From Montifringilla adamsi (lineage: Eukaryota > Chordata > Aves > Passeriformes > Passeridae), in the NCBI GenBank assembly GCA_017590115.1, contig JAGGNK010003335.1, forward strand, positions 11,036,286 through 11,100,285: a DNA stretch of 64,000 bases. Direction: 5' to 3'. A program made the position numbers and the translations under genes. A model generated the notes under the pieces. It made no database searches and had not been told where the DNA came from. It saw only the letters and a program-made list of their open reading frames with translations. Shown here one piece after another: positions 39,482 through 53,002 of this stretch. Each line of letters opens with the position of its first letter. Within the stretch, counting starts at the first letter, position 1.

Positions 39482-42400
39482 AACCACCAAAATACAAAAA
39501 CAACTGTAAGTTTCCATAAAAACACCTTCTATCAAAAAATCCCATTTCAGCTAAGTTCAGACATTCTGTGGACACTTTCTTGCTAATGGTTTCTCATTAA
39601 AGAAAAACACAGGACATCCCATAAGCATCTTGGTAACATCTGTCTTCTAGTCTGAAAATGTCAAGATGAAGCACTTCAACAGCTTCAGCAGCAGCATGGT
39701 GTGGCTCCTGCACAGAAATACATTCCAGTATTTACTTTGCATTATGGAAAAGATCAGCTGTTTCCACTGACCAACCAAACAAAAAAACTAATCAAAAAAT
39801 ACAGCTTTGTGCAGCATCAACTTTGCTCTTTAAAGCTCATTTTGAGCAGGAAGAGGTTTTCCAAAATCAAGGAATTTTCCAAGTTTGACAACCTCACCTT
39901 AGCCCATGCTCTTAACATGGGGAGCAAACAGGAATTCCTGAGGGAGGACACAAATCTTGTCTGAGCACCAGCCCAGTTTGAGAAGAAAAGCCAAACAGAC
40001 AGAAGTTTTTACAAACTCACTGGGGTGGATAGTACAGTGCTTGCTGCCTTGGACTGGGAGAGCAGGTCAGAAACAGGGAATCCAAGAGGACATCAGGACT
40101 TTTTTCCTTGTATTGAAAGATCTAATACACCAGCGTTTGATGGGTGATGGCATAACCTCCTGTAAAAAAACCTCCTGCAGCTCATTGCAATGAGCTTTCC
40201 ATGATAGCCAAACAAAAAATACTGCACATGAAACTTTTTCTTTCCTTTCCTAAAAGCATCAGAAGATCACATCCAGATTATGGCCCTTTTTAAATCCTGG
40301 AGGACTCAGGGTGTACAGCTGGGTCCCTAAGATGATGCTTTAAGTCTTTAATATGCCTTTCAAGCATCTGTATGTCTTTAAATGTGCCTTCCCCAGAAGC
40401 AATTTAAACAGAAAATTGCCTTGCCTACTTCACACAGATGCAGAAGACAGCAAAAAAGCTCACAAAAAACAAAACTACTGCAAAAGAGAAAATACAAGTA
40501 TATCAAAGAAATGAAAAACCAACACCAAAGTCATCACAGATTAGTGGAGCACATCTACCAAGCTGATGTTTCTATGAAAACTTGTAAGCAAGCTGATGAA
40601 TCCCAGGGAGGCTGGAGCAATCTGTGCATCCTCCCATGGAGGAGGTGCTTGGCAGGAGCAGATGAGAGCTGGGGCTTCTGCAGGGGCAGAATTCATGAGT
40701 CCTCTGGAATTTCTTGAGTTGCAGTGTACAGATGCTGTGATGGGAGCCTGAAAGAGACCCAAACTCCTCAGCCACAAGAGACTGAGGCCTGGTATGAGAG
40801 GAAAATGCTGTGCTGGGGTGTTTATGAAGAGAACCATGAGAGGGAAGGTCTCAGCTGATGGGAAAGCAAACACAGCCCCCATCCTGTAAAGACAGAGCTG
40901 CTCTGGCTCCTCCAAACCATTTGGTCACCCTGAGTTCCCCCTGAACAGCCCTTTTCAATGGCTCAGTTAATCCTGCAAAGCAGCCAGGATGTGGCCCTAG
41001 GCAGGGAAAACCAGGCAAAAAAGAGCAGAACCCTCCCAGCAGAAACAAAATCTCTGTCCTTCACCCCTCATCAAGGTTAATTATCTTGAAGGGATGCTGA
41101 AGAAGAAGGAACACTGGGATGGGGCTGGCAGGCTCCTGTTGGTGCCCATTTCCCCTCCTGCCCTCCCTGAGAGGGAGCTGATGGCTGTCAGACCACTTTG
41201 GTTCAGGTTTAGCTCCAGCCTGGAGCCCTGCCCTGCCCTTCAGTGGTGTGGAGCCACCTGCAGCCCCAGAGCTGAGCCCTGACTGCCTCCTGAGCTCACT
41301 AAAGAGCCTTCCTGGGCCTGAAGGTGCTCCTGAATCATTCAGGAGGAGAGGTGGAGGAAAAAAATAGAGGCATCAAGAAGTGACCTTGGGCAGAGGCACT
41401 CTGTCACCCATGGAGAGATCACTGCAGGTTCCATGTCCCTAATACAAGGATATTAAAAAGATTAAAATAGAATAAATAATGCCTTCCTCACCAGTCTCCT
41501 TCGCTTCATATGTTGACAATTTTCCTCCCAGCAAGGTACACTGCAGAAAGCTGGAGCTTTTCACTTGCTGACTGCAGAAACAGCAAACAAAATCTTTGTC
41601 AGGAGCAAAACCCAGGGAGTTTTACATCTGCAAGCCACAAGTGACTGGGTTTTTAAATTTAAAACATAGTCTTTAATTAGTACTAATCTAGTTAGTTCCC
41701 TAGAACTAAGATGTAAGTTTGCTATAAATCTTTCAAATGCTTCTGAAAAAAAAAAATAATGCTACAGCTTTCCCCATGTAAGCCATCATTCTCAACTGAG
41801 TCATTACAATGTGGATGCAATCTGAGGAGTCAGTGCTGCTGTTTGAGGGTTGGCCAAGCACACATTCATCTTTTGTTGCAGAAGACAGTGGAGAAGGGGG
41901 TGGAACAGTGCAGTTATATAGACTTTGCTGCCAGGAAATGGCAGACTAGCCTCTCTGACTTTGGGATTATTCTGTGCTGCTTTCAGAGTCCTTATTTTGA
42001 CCAAAGTTGTAAGACAACTGAGTGGCACAGTCAGAAATATCAGCAAAATGACTCCCTCTGGACCCCCTAGTTCTTGTTATTCAGGTATTTTTCTTGGACT
42101 CCTTCACCTTCTGCAGTGCCAAAATACCACCCTCTGCACAAATTCAGTAGTTACACCCCGGAGCTGATGATGGAATTATCTCACAATTGCAACCTAAAGA
42201 GATTTGAATCAAACAGAATATATTGGCTGTTTTCATTCTGAGTGCAAGGGAGCAGCTTCCTGAATTCTCAATCACGTTAAAGTGGGGAATCAAATTAATC
42301 AGAAATTGGATGAAGTGGAAGGTTCTTGATCAAAAAATTTATTGTAAAGTTCTCACATGAATTAAACCTGTAGGTGAGAAAGCAGCTGCACTTGGCTTAC

Positions 42401-45400
42401 CCGGACTGAAGGAATTTGTGTCAGTTGGAAATGCAGCAGAGAGTGGCACCTAATGGCCAAAGATTTTCATGGAACTGCTCTGTCCCTCCTTTTCTCCACT
42501 GCCACCATTCCTGGCATTCCCGTGTTACACCCTGCCCTGTTCTGCATGATACAAACCAAAAGACAATGCCTTTCCTATCACCGTTTTTGGTTTTTTTTTT
42601 TTTCACTTTGCTGTCACATATCGTGTCTGTGCATCTGAAATCAAAACAAATTTATTTAACAAATCAAAATGCAATTTATCTTTTCCTCCTCTGATGTATT
42701 AGTGGCTGCTGTTGCATTAAAGTCTGAATTGTGTGAGCCAGCACAGCCTTCTTGTCCTCACATTTACGCCAAAGATACCCCAAAGAATGGCACAAAATTC
42801 CTCAGGCACTTTCCTCCTAAACTCCCAGGACTAAGTGATTTATGTCCAGAAAGGCTAAGTTTCATCCCTTCAGCATGGAAGAAAAGCAAAGGCAGAGCCA
42901 AACCTCCTTTTGCTGTCCCAGGAACATGCCCAGAATTGCCAAATTTGCAATTGCAAAGTGAAATTTGGGGGGTTCTGGTGCCTAATGATCCTTAACCTGG
43001 ATGGAAAGGGCAGAGGAAGCTGTGCTGTGACAGAACTCTCCTGTGGTCCCATTTCCTTGGGGCAGTTTTTGCTACAGGTAGTTTTTACAGCAATCTAAAT
43101 ATTAAAACTCCAGCAGCCTCTTCCCAGGAGGTCAGCTCCAGAGGCAAATGGAAACACTGAGTTAATCTGATCAATGTTTTATAACGAATGGAAAATTTGA
43201 AAATGCATGTCCAATACACAGTTTCTGTAAGAATGCCTGCATTCTGTGTCCAGAAACTGTGTCTTATTTTTGCAGAAAATGGCCTTAGATGGAAAGCAGT
43301 ACTTTTTGTCCTTGCTTGGAGGTCACTAAACCCATGAAATTCACCCAGCTGTACCAGCAGAATGCAAGAATCTCCCAAATCTCCAACGATCTACGGATTG
43401 AATTATGCTTTTTTTTTGTTCAACAAGATTCTGCTCCTGTGACCAGCTTCTCATTAACCCAGCCTCTGGCACTTTTGTTTTGGACAAGCAAATGCACACA
43501 GGTTAGTAAAACCACAGGGCAGAGATTTTCTTTTCATTTATATTCATTTGCAGACCTGGAGAATAACAGCACTATCAGGGCTCGTTAGCAACACAGCCAG
43601 CATCAACAGGAGAGTGGGAAGGAAGAAAGGAAGGCGGTCAGGAAGCCAAAGAGGCCAAGAAAAGGGCTGTGAAACACCTCTCTGGGTGCCCACCTGCCAG
43701 TCTGGCAGGTCCCAGGACAGCTCTTCCCATCACATATTCCCAGTAACACACTTTCTTTCCACTCCCACCCTTGCCAAGAGCTCCATCTTATGAATTTCCT
43801 ATTTTAATCACTTAGTCCTATTTTCCAGCACATTCATCATCTCATTAACAGTAAATGCCTTTATTAAGTTAAATATGAAATCCAGCACTAAGCTGTTCAA
43901 ATGGGTTTTGAGGGGCATGGACAGGTTTCCTTCTTCCCTCCTCCAATCTTGTAGCATCCATATTCAAATAATTCTTTTATATATTCATGTAATTGTCTGG
44001 TCTCAATCTTTAATTAACTGTATTTTTATGGAATCTCGATTTTCCCAAGAGAAAGCAATGGTTCAGTGTTCACCTGCCTTTTCATGGAGACAGACAAAAC
44101 AGTGCCTGATTAATTTTATCCATTAGTTCTCTGTTAATTTGAATCATGAGGAGGGGAGAGAGGAAATATATTTAAATGCCCAATCCCTTCTCACAGTTTG
44201 TCTATTTTGGGGTTCCAGAAAGTGGGCCAAGAACACAGAAATTTTCTGGTTTGTGATCTCTGACCTGGACCCTGCTGGCCTGCCCTGACCCTTGTCAGGA
44301 AAACTTCCTTTGCAGGGAGACACCAAAGAGCTTCCGTTCATTTGATTTCACCAAGGGAAGGTGAAGAGGTCTCTGAAGTATCCACATGATTTTCTATTAA
44401 GGAAGAGCTCTTTAATCCATCAGACAGGGGAAGGACAAGACCCAGTGGCTGGAAGCTATAACTGGATCAATCCAAGCTAAGTATGGGGAGTCATTTTCTA
44501 ATTATTATTTTTCTACAAAGCAAAGGGAGTAATTAACTACGAGAACATCTTCCATTAGTGCCTGATAGATTTTCTATCAGGGGAAGTACTTGAACTACAG
44601 AGCCTGGACACATCCAGCTCAATCACACAGGGCCAAGCAGAAGGAGGAAGGTGAGTTTTACTTCCAATTGTGCCACTGGGGAGAGAAGCCCAGGATGCTG
44701 GCTCCACTCTGGTGCCAATGGCTTTTTTAAAAGCAGATTAAAAAGCTGAACCAGCTGAAAAGGAGAAGTACAAAACAATTCAGGATTTAAGAGTCCATGG
44801 GACATCTTAAAGGTCAAATTTGTTTAGCAAGAAAAAGGCAAAGCCAGTCAGTATTGGGAAGGAGTGCTTTCCAAGGGAAGGGATATTGGTGCTGGGTGGG
44901 GAAAGGCACAGTGAGAAACTACAAATGCTTGAGGAGATGGAAAATAAAAAAAGAAATTAAAAATAGAAGGATTTTTACTCTTCCTGAAAAGACTTGTGTG
45001 GGCTTGTCTGCAAGACCTCTGTGTTCACATTAGCAGCCACAGGGAAGGCACAGAGGTGTTTCTGAGTGGCAGTTCCAGCAGCCAAAACCCTGCTGTGGTG
45101 TGTCTCAGCAGCTTTTCCATCCTGCAGTGAGATGGGGCAGGTTTTGGCAGCTATTTTACTGAAGTCCTGGAATCAAGGTGTTGCCATGTCCTCAAACCTT
45201 GTGAAACAGGGTGTGCTGGCCAAGCAAGGAAGAGTTACACAGCCCAGCCCAGCTGCCTTTTGGTGTTATTTTTACTGTGAATCCAGAGAAAGGGAGAGGA
45301 ATGGCTGCAATTTAAGGAAAACAAGGGATTCTCTAACTGATGGAGAGTGATGCTCAGGCAGCCCAGCAGAGGAAAGTGATGAGAAATCCCAGGAAGGGAC

Positions 45401-48400
45401 TGTAACTCACACCTGCTGTGCATTTCAGGACAGGCAAGGATGAGAGACATCCTGAAGGAAGCAGCTGAGGTGGAGAAGGCATCCTGCCCAGAGAGGCTGC
45501 TGTGCTGCTCTGGGCTGGAGATGGTGGTAGAAGCAGATTTGAAACCAAACAGAAGTGCTCTGCAGTCCCCTGCAGCATCTCTTGGACAAGCCTGGGAACA
45601 TCCAGAAAGGTTCCTCCACCAGTGGGGAGTGCACTTTTTCTGACCTTTTAAAACATTAAAATCCCATCATGACAAGAGGGTCCTGCCCAGGGGGATGAGG
45701 AGCAGCCCCTTCCAGAGGGACCAGTCTCTGGGAGAGACAAGGGCTGTGCCAAGGCACTGAGGAACGTGTCACTAGTCTGCATCCATGCCTGTGACAGCAA
45801 TTCCAGCTGATCCCAGTGCCCAGGAGCCCAGCACTGGCCTTGCTCTTTACTATTGTTCCTCACTAGACAGCAAGAATGACCTGCTGGTTTGCTCCCATAT
45901 TCTTGGAGACAAGTTTGTGGGATGTGGTGGGCTTTGGGAAGTAAAAAGGATTTCTACTTGTATTAAAATAACACCAACAATGCCTAATTAAAAAAAAATA
46001 AAAAAAAAAAGGTCCCATTCTTCTTTTCCTAAAGGGAGAGGAACCCCTGGACTGAAAAGTTTGGGCAAAAATAGATGAAGAGAGAGAACAGAGTCTGAGC
46101 CTACTACATTGGGTCTGTGTGACAGTCTGAGTGCATATTCTCCTGTAAAGCTCCCTAAATAGCCCTTGCACTTCACCTCAGTGGCTGAATGGCAGCTTAG
46201 AGCTGTGTGAGAGCACAGGAGAGCTCCCTGCTTTCTGTTTTTCCCATGGGATGACACCTTAAATGGTGGGGGTTTCATCACTTGGAAAGTCAGAGGAGAC
46301 TAAAAAATTCCTGATAACATTTTGCAGGTAGTAAAATGCAAAGGAAAGAGAAGGCACAAAAGAGTTTACTTAGGATTCAGTCAGAGTATGATCAGGTAAC
46401 TGGTCAGTACGATGTTGGTGTTATTAATAGAAAAAATTAAGGTACTATCACTAAATGAATTGACAGGGAAGAGTCAACCATGCTAACAGATGCCACCAAA
46501 TACCAGTCAGGAGACAGCTAAATAATGTATTGTAATATCAGAAACACACTGGTGACCCAGTGCTGCAACATGAAATGAAAATGAATAAAAAGTAATGAGA
46601 GAGAATAATATGTGGATTAGTGAGGACAGAGATGGATTTCTGATCCAGGATTTTCCCCAAAAGACAGCTATGTGCTCTAAGAACTATAAATCTTTAATCA
46701 GTTCATCAAGTAGCTCAGTTATTCCTCTGTGCATACATTCAGGGCTAGATAAAAGTACATTCTGCATCTGAAATTCAGGCCTGGCAGTTTCTGGGGCTGA
46801 GCAGAGGCACTTGGCTGCTGGAGTGCATCCAGACCCTGGAGTGAAGGGCCTGGAAGAGGGGCACTGCACAGGGATCAGTACCTGCCTTGGAAATGATCCA
46901 GCCAAATCTGACCATCCCCAGAAATGATCCCCCTGCCAGACTCCTGATGGGCAAAAGGGGCAGGGGATTTATGAGGGTGTAAACTGCTTGCTGAGACAGC
47001 CACAGAAGAGGAAAAGGACTTTGTTCCTGGTCCAAAACCTTGTGAATTTGGTTGAAAGGAAAATTCAAAGCAATGGGGGGACAAGTCCAGAGCCCAGGCC
47101 TCTCTTTCACTGGACCCCACTCCATTCTGGCAGTAATTTCTCTCTCTGGCACCAGCAGAACCCAGGAAAGCATTCCTACTCCAGAGCAGCCACCAGCTCA
47201 GCCCCTCTGTTGGGAAAAGTGGCTCTAGACTCTCTCAGAAGGTTAGAAATGAATTCCTGGATTCCAATGCATGAGCACACACTGTAACTCATTATAAAGA
47301 AGAGATCTTGCCCTCAGCACCTCTTCTCCTTCTGGCAATGTCTTAAAAGAGAGCTGCAGCAATGACATTTTGTGGGAAGCTCTTTTTGAGGCATGGCATC
47401 ACCCTGGGAGCCCTGGCTGAGCCCCTTGCAGGTGAGGGCCAGCTGTGTCCTCATTTCTGGGTCTCTGGGGCTCAGAGGTGGTGCAGCAGGAGGATGGCAC
47501 CTGACACTCTGTCAAGAGTGTGGATTTTATAACCCACAACTACAAATGGCAAGAAGTAAAACTTTCTGGGGGCTGTGTGGATTTGATGGGTTAGATTTTG
47601 GTATGAAGAGAAAGCACAGTAAACTTTGGATCCCAATATTTACCTTGCCTTGACCCCACTTGTGCCTCAAATGAGAGTTCTTTAGAGAAACTTTCTGAAG
47701 TCAGGAGATTTATATCTTGTTTCCAAATGGAACAGACTTTGCTGAAAATGGCATGGATTTTACCAGGTCAATACAATTTATGATGAAATAGGAGATGTTT
47801 AAATCTAGTTCTACATAAATAGCCCCAGCAGGAAAGTAGTGGAGCCTGATAAAAAAAAAAGAAAATTAAAAAAAAAAGTAAATTAATCCATTTTTAATGC
47901 ATCTGCATCAGAAAATGTAACATCAGCCAAGGAGATCTCAAATCCTTCCTGCAGAGGGTAGGAAGGGGAACACACTGCTCATGCCAGAGAGTGTGTGGGC
48001 AGACTCACTGGCTACACTTTTACTAAAAGGATTCATACCACCTTTCCTCAAGTGACATTCAGACCACATCCAGTGCCAACACTACACACAGTTAATGGAC
48101 CACAGCTTGCAAAGTGATTTTCCAAATTATGAAGTAGATGGGTAAACCTGGCAAGAGTGAGTGCAGCAGCCACCATGGGTGAGGTGGCCAGAACAGGGGC
48201 TGAGGAACAACCTGCTCTGCTGAGACCATATCCCAGTGAGCTGGACACAAAATCCAGGCTGCTAGGGAAGAGAGATGCAGTAGCAATGTGGGAATACATA
48301 CATCTGTAGAAAGAGAGGAGTTCACTTCCTCCAAGAACTCATTATAAGCCCACCAGGCTTCCACGGCGAGCGCCCTGCACTGCCTCTGCAGCAGCACATG

Positions 48401-49053
48401 GTCCATCATTGCCAAGCAGCTTTATGGCCACCCAAACTCCCTGAGATCCCTGTTCCTTGAACTTGCACATCTTTCAAGAAGAAAAACAGGGATGAAAACT
48501 AACTTGAAAGCTGGGCTTTACTGCCTTGAGCCAAGATTCACAAGACACCTTTTAACAGCCTTTCTTTCCCCGGTTTTCAATTAACTGCTCTGCACCGAAG
48601 ACTGCAGACTGTCAGCTCATGCAAAGAGTAAATCCTTTCCTAGAGCTTTTTAAACTATTTTCTCAGGCTCCTGACTGCAGAGGGCTTTGAACAAACTGCT
48701 TCCAAGGAGGGAAAGGAAAATGAAGTGAATGGTTTGCTGCAGTCAGCAGCATTTCTCCCAAGGTGCTCGCGCTGCTGCTCTGCTCCGGGGAAGAGGAGCT
48801 GTCACATCTCTGTGGACTTTTTCCAGGCAGAGCCATCAGTTTTGACTTCATATTTCCTTGGGGTTAGATGGAAATTCCTCAAGAATGAAAGTAGGAGGCA
48901 GAAAGGCACCTACCTACCTACCTATCATACACAATCTGCGAGAGGTGAGACAAGAAGGGACTACAGAATGCTTCCAATTTGCTTCAGAGCAAAAAGAAAG
49001 AGCAAAAGAGAACTGAAATGCTTTGGTAAAACCTGACACTTCTCGTTTTTCAG
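38256..49053. other. Intergenic, no gene seen
   Basis: No exon I can defend. Simple repeats are present: (AAAAC)n at about 39449-39482 and (CCTA)n at 48908-48924. There is an 18-bp perfect palindrome at 40179-40196 whose centre, ATTGCAAT, resembles a C/EBP site. Confidence 0.55.
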
Positions 49054-50299
49054 GTCAGGACCAAAGTGGAGGTGACATTTGAAAAGGATGCCTGCTTTTC
49101 CAGGAATTTATTTGAAAACTAGGTGCTGTACACTGCAATAAGTGATGCTGCAAACAAGCTGGTGAGAAATACCGGATTTAAAGAGAATCCTCCACTCTGG
49201 GGACACGAAGTGAGCAAATTAGGAGCCTTTTAAAAATCAGAAAATTTGATAAACTGTTAAAAATGACTACAAATCAACCAAACTATGTTAGCAATTTGCA
49301 GGAGGGACCTGAAACCTTTGCTAGTTGTGGGGAGCAGGTTTTTTGGTTTGGGTTTGGTTAGTTGGGCTTTTTAAATTCTGAATTTGTATCAGTTTCTTTA
49401 TACATAGAGAGAGTACATGACCTTCCAGACCTGACATTCCAGATTAATTTTTAATTCTCTCATAAAGGGGGAAATTGGAAAAAAGAAATAATGGCTGAGA
49501 AAGCAGAACAAAGCAGTCCCAGAATCACGGTTCCCTCTGGAAAAAAAAAACCAAACAAAAACCAAACAAAAAAACCCCAATGAAAAACAACAACAACAAA
49601 ACCAACCCTATATCAACTTTTAAACCCAAACCAAAATGTTCACCAGGGATGGCAGCCCAACATTATTCCCTGCATTCAGGCTTGCAGAGACACAGCCCTG
49701 AAGACTGCTCAAAGGAAAATTCCAGTGTTAAAATCTGGTCATTTTTCCATTTCCATCACTGATTGCTTCCAGATAAGGAAATGTACTCCAAAGCTACTTG
49801 GGAAGTAGCCTATAATGTACCCCCAAGACTTCCAAGGGTTTAACTATCATTTCCTCTCTAAAAGGTGCTGCTTCAGACCACTGGATTGGGGCAAGGCAAC
49901 CTCAGCACTGCTCCCATTGCATATCAACATTTTATTTTCCATTGTTAAAGGAGGCTTCAGAAATTTCTCAGAAAAAGAGGAAAAAGACTAAGAAAGAGGA
50001 GCCCATTGTCTCATCAGCACAAGGAGCAGGGACAAATATAAGTAGGAGTATATCTACACCTAAATATGTATATATGCCCCCTCCTGAAAGAGTGACAAAA
50101 TGCAGTAAGCTCCATCTCTTGCTGTTTTACTGTATTTTGTCCCCTTCTCAGGACATTTCCCTTGCCAAGAGGAAGAGCTGGAGCCCTCCCATCTCCCTCC
50201 CTCCTCCATCATCTTGGCTCTAACCTGGCACAAACCCTTTGCTGCATTTTATATAACTTCATTGGTCTGGCTTTCCAACTGCTTAACAGCCCTTATCAG
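49054..50299 (+). pseudogene. Possible decayed or unrecognised multi-exon gene fragment
   Basis: Three open segments on the + strand have plausible splice borders. Segment 1 (49054-49161) is 108 bp, with acceptor CTCGTTTTTCAG and donor GTGAGA. It is open except for one TAG at 49120-49122 and reads VRTKVEVTFEKDACF… then VLYTAISDAANKL. Segment 2 (49951-50104), with donor GTAAGC, is lysine-rich (QKKRKKTKKEE, nuclear-signal-like) and ends in STPKYVYMPPPERVTK. Segment 3 (50151-50299), after acceptor TTTGTCCCCTTCTCAG, stays open to a TAA. Phases are compatible, but the gap between segments 2 and 3 is only 46 bp, too short for a normal vertebrate intron. I do not recognise the protein; chance is a serious alternative. 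Confidence 0.2.
49541..49602 (+). repeat. A/C-rich simple repeat
   Basis: Irregular AAAACC, CAAACAAAAA and AACAACAACAAC units. Confidence 0.85.
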
Positions 50300-52648
50300 C
50301 AAATAAAAGCCTCCAGCAGCAGATGAGCAAAGTGATTGAGAAAGCTATAAAAACTGAAAAGAGAGAGCTGTCTGTAGTTAAAACAAGCCTCAGCTCCTGC
50401 TCCCCAGCCAACTCCCCCAGTAAGCAGGGAGGAATAGCAGGTTTATTACCCTCCCTTTGATTGTATGTCATCATTACAGCATTGTTTTCCCACATACCAA
50501 TTCCTTCCTAGCTCCCACTTGCAATAAAAACCAGAGATTTGGGTTCTTTTAAAAGATTAATGGACACAGCTGCCCTCATACTCTAAACTTGTGGAGTGGC
50601 TGGATATCACTCTTGAAATTCCAAATTCTGGCAGTTTTCTGCTGAGGCTGGAAGTCAACGATGCTGTGAATTACAGAAGAGTTGTGTGGAGGGAAGGAGG
50701 TGGCACTGTGGAGAAATGAGACCTGTTGAGGGACAACTCCTCATAAAGAAACTCCAGAATTAACATCCCTTTTTGATGAAAACAATAAACAGCAAAAGTA
50801 AAAATGGTTTACACAGAGGTTTGCAAGAGGAAAAAAAAAAAATTGCACAGAACGATTTGAGACTTGTCTGTGCTCTGCTTTGAGGGTGAGTAGGAAGTGA
50901 TGCTCAAAACCAAGCACGAAATCATTGCTCTAAACACAACAATTGATTCATGGGGGAGAAAAACACATCTTGGGGTCTGATTTGGAGGTGCTGGGATGTG
51001 CAGGGTGAGGATGGCAGCCATGTGCCCAATGCCATGGGCAGGTTACACAACAGCACAGGAGGGGCAGGGGTGGAGCAGAAGAGCAAAAAAGAGAAGGGAA
51101 AAAACTGAAACTTGGTTCCTTTCTTTTGCTGGTGGGAGACAGTTTGTAAGCAAGGGCTGATTTCTGTCTGTCTCTCCCAACCCCAGGAGGATTGGTGATT
51201 GCCCTCGGCCCTCAGTGAACCCCTCATCCCTGCAAAATGTCCATGCAGAGACTTGCTGTGGATCTGTAAGGTCCCCAGAGCCATCCCATGGTGCCCCCTC
51301 AGCTGTCAGGCCAGGCACAGGCTGACAATTCACACAGAAATACAACGGGCTAGGCAAAGCCAGGCTGCTCCCAGGGGTTAGGAGGGACAAGAGGGTGACA
51401 CAAAGGACTGGTGGGGCACCCTCATGTCCCCAGAGCTGGGGCTCACTTTCAGTCCTGCTCACATGCCTGGCCAGGACAGGATCAGCTGGCAGGAAAAGTG
51501 TAAGTAAACCCAACATGACCTTCACTACAAGCCTGTGTGGGCTGTCAGGACCCAAAAGAAGAAACCCAGACCCGTGGAGCAGCAGTGAGTCTCTTGCCAA
51601 CCAGAAACAGTGTGTTTTCCCTCTAGCTCTGATGTCTGCATTTAGTATTCACTGCCACGTCACTGATCCTCATGAATTCCTCCCGTGTGCATGTGCCTCT
51701 CTCATCCATTTCTATCAGCATCTCACTGTAATTTATTATTAGTTAAGAATTAATAGACACTTGGAAGTATAATGTTACATTTTTGTCTTCTGGTGCTCTG
51801 AAGCATTTCATGCAGCAGATCAAGCATTAAATCTGTCATGTAAACACATTATTTTGTCATGTGATGCATTATGATAGCCCACTACCAGGAAAATGAAAAG
51901 CACTTAAAGGTTCGTGTTTGATGTGTACTGTCAACAAAACTCAGGAAGAATTTATAGGGTGTTGTGGTTTAATGAGTACCTGTTTAATAGGGTTTGAGTA
52001 TCATTCAAAAATGTGGCTTTACAGGAGACATGTGATACATTGAATTTCAATGTGAATTATAAAGCCCGCTCTAGATCTCCAGGCTTCCACACAGCAAAGA
52101 TAATAAGATCCAGGGAGCTGTTTATTAGCAATAAATCATGACCTTTTCTTGTTTTCTCTTGGAATATTCCTCTCTCCTTCATCGGGTTTTATGAAGCTGC
52201 AGAGTTCATGTATGGAGGTGCCATTCAGTACCTTTGATTAGGGCAGAACAACTCAGCTATAGACAGGGGATGAATGAACTAAAGAGAAAGGATGAGCTGA
52301 TAAATAAATAAATAATAAGCTGATAAATAGGAACTCCACCAAACACCCAGCCGCTGGCAAGCATGGCAAAGGTTAAGGAAGAGTTTGTAACAACTTGGGA
52401 AAGCTTCAGTGAGTGTGGTGTTTCCAGGTGGAATCTTCACCCTGCAGACTCCTAACAAAAGCCCCTCACACCTGGCCAGAGATATCACAACAACAGCACA
52501 AAAAAAATGCAAAAATCTGAACAAAGATGGAATTTCTTCTCCCTTTCTTCCCCAGGGTGCTGCTGGGGTTAGGGTTTTAGTTTGTATGTTTTTCATGTAT
52601 TTGTAGTCCTGTAATTCTTTAATGTATAGCTCTGGACTCCATATAGAG
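50300..52648. other. Intergenic; possible conserved non-coding element
   Basis: No exon seen. The stretch about 51640-52230 is A+T-rich, free of recognisable repeats and dense in TAAT-, GATAA- and TTTATTAG-type motifs, which is typical of conserved enhancers. This is inference without alignment. An (AAAT)n microsatellite follows at about 52300-52330. Confidence 0.45.
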
Positions 52649-53002
52649 TGTTAGCTGCTGCTTTCCCATTTTGGTCAGACACAATTCTTCTCCAGGCCTG
52701 GGAATCAGGGACAACTCACTGTCTCAGGCCCCAAGAAATGTAAAACAAAAGTGAATTGGAGGGGAGCAAACTTGGGGTAAATGACTTCATTACCTGAAGA
52801 TGTAATTAGAACATTAACCCCCAATATGCAAATGGACCAAACTTATAAAAGTGTGAAAACCTCTCACCCATTGTACATTTTTGGGTGTAGCCCCTGCAGG
52901 GCTTCATCTGGTCTTAATATACCTGAAGACCCTTCAGTAAATGTACTGCTTTTTACTCCCTTAATTTTTCTGGCCTCTGGTTTTAGGTAGCCCAAAAAGG
53001 CA
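52649..53002 (+). mobile_element. Probable endogenous retrovirus solo LTR relic
   Basis: This resembles an LTR in layout. A TATA-like ACTTATAAAAG lies at 52841-52851. It is followed by CATTGTACATTTTTGGGTGT, AGCCCCTGCAGGGCTTCATC, an AGTAAA polyadenylation-like signal (52936-52941), and CTTAATTTTTCTGGCCTCTG then GTTTTAGG, as in bird retroviral LTR R/U5 regions. The ends are guesses (TG… at 52649, …CA at 53002) and no target duplication was seen. No viral reading frame is nearby. Confidence 0.5.

Noticed and set aside
48330..48415. Minus-strand segment reading RQCRALAVEAWWAYNEFLEE after an acceptor-like site
   Set aside because: It looks protein-like, but the donor is weak, there is no neighbour exon and no family is recognised.
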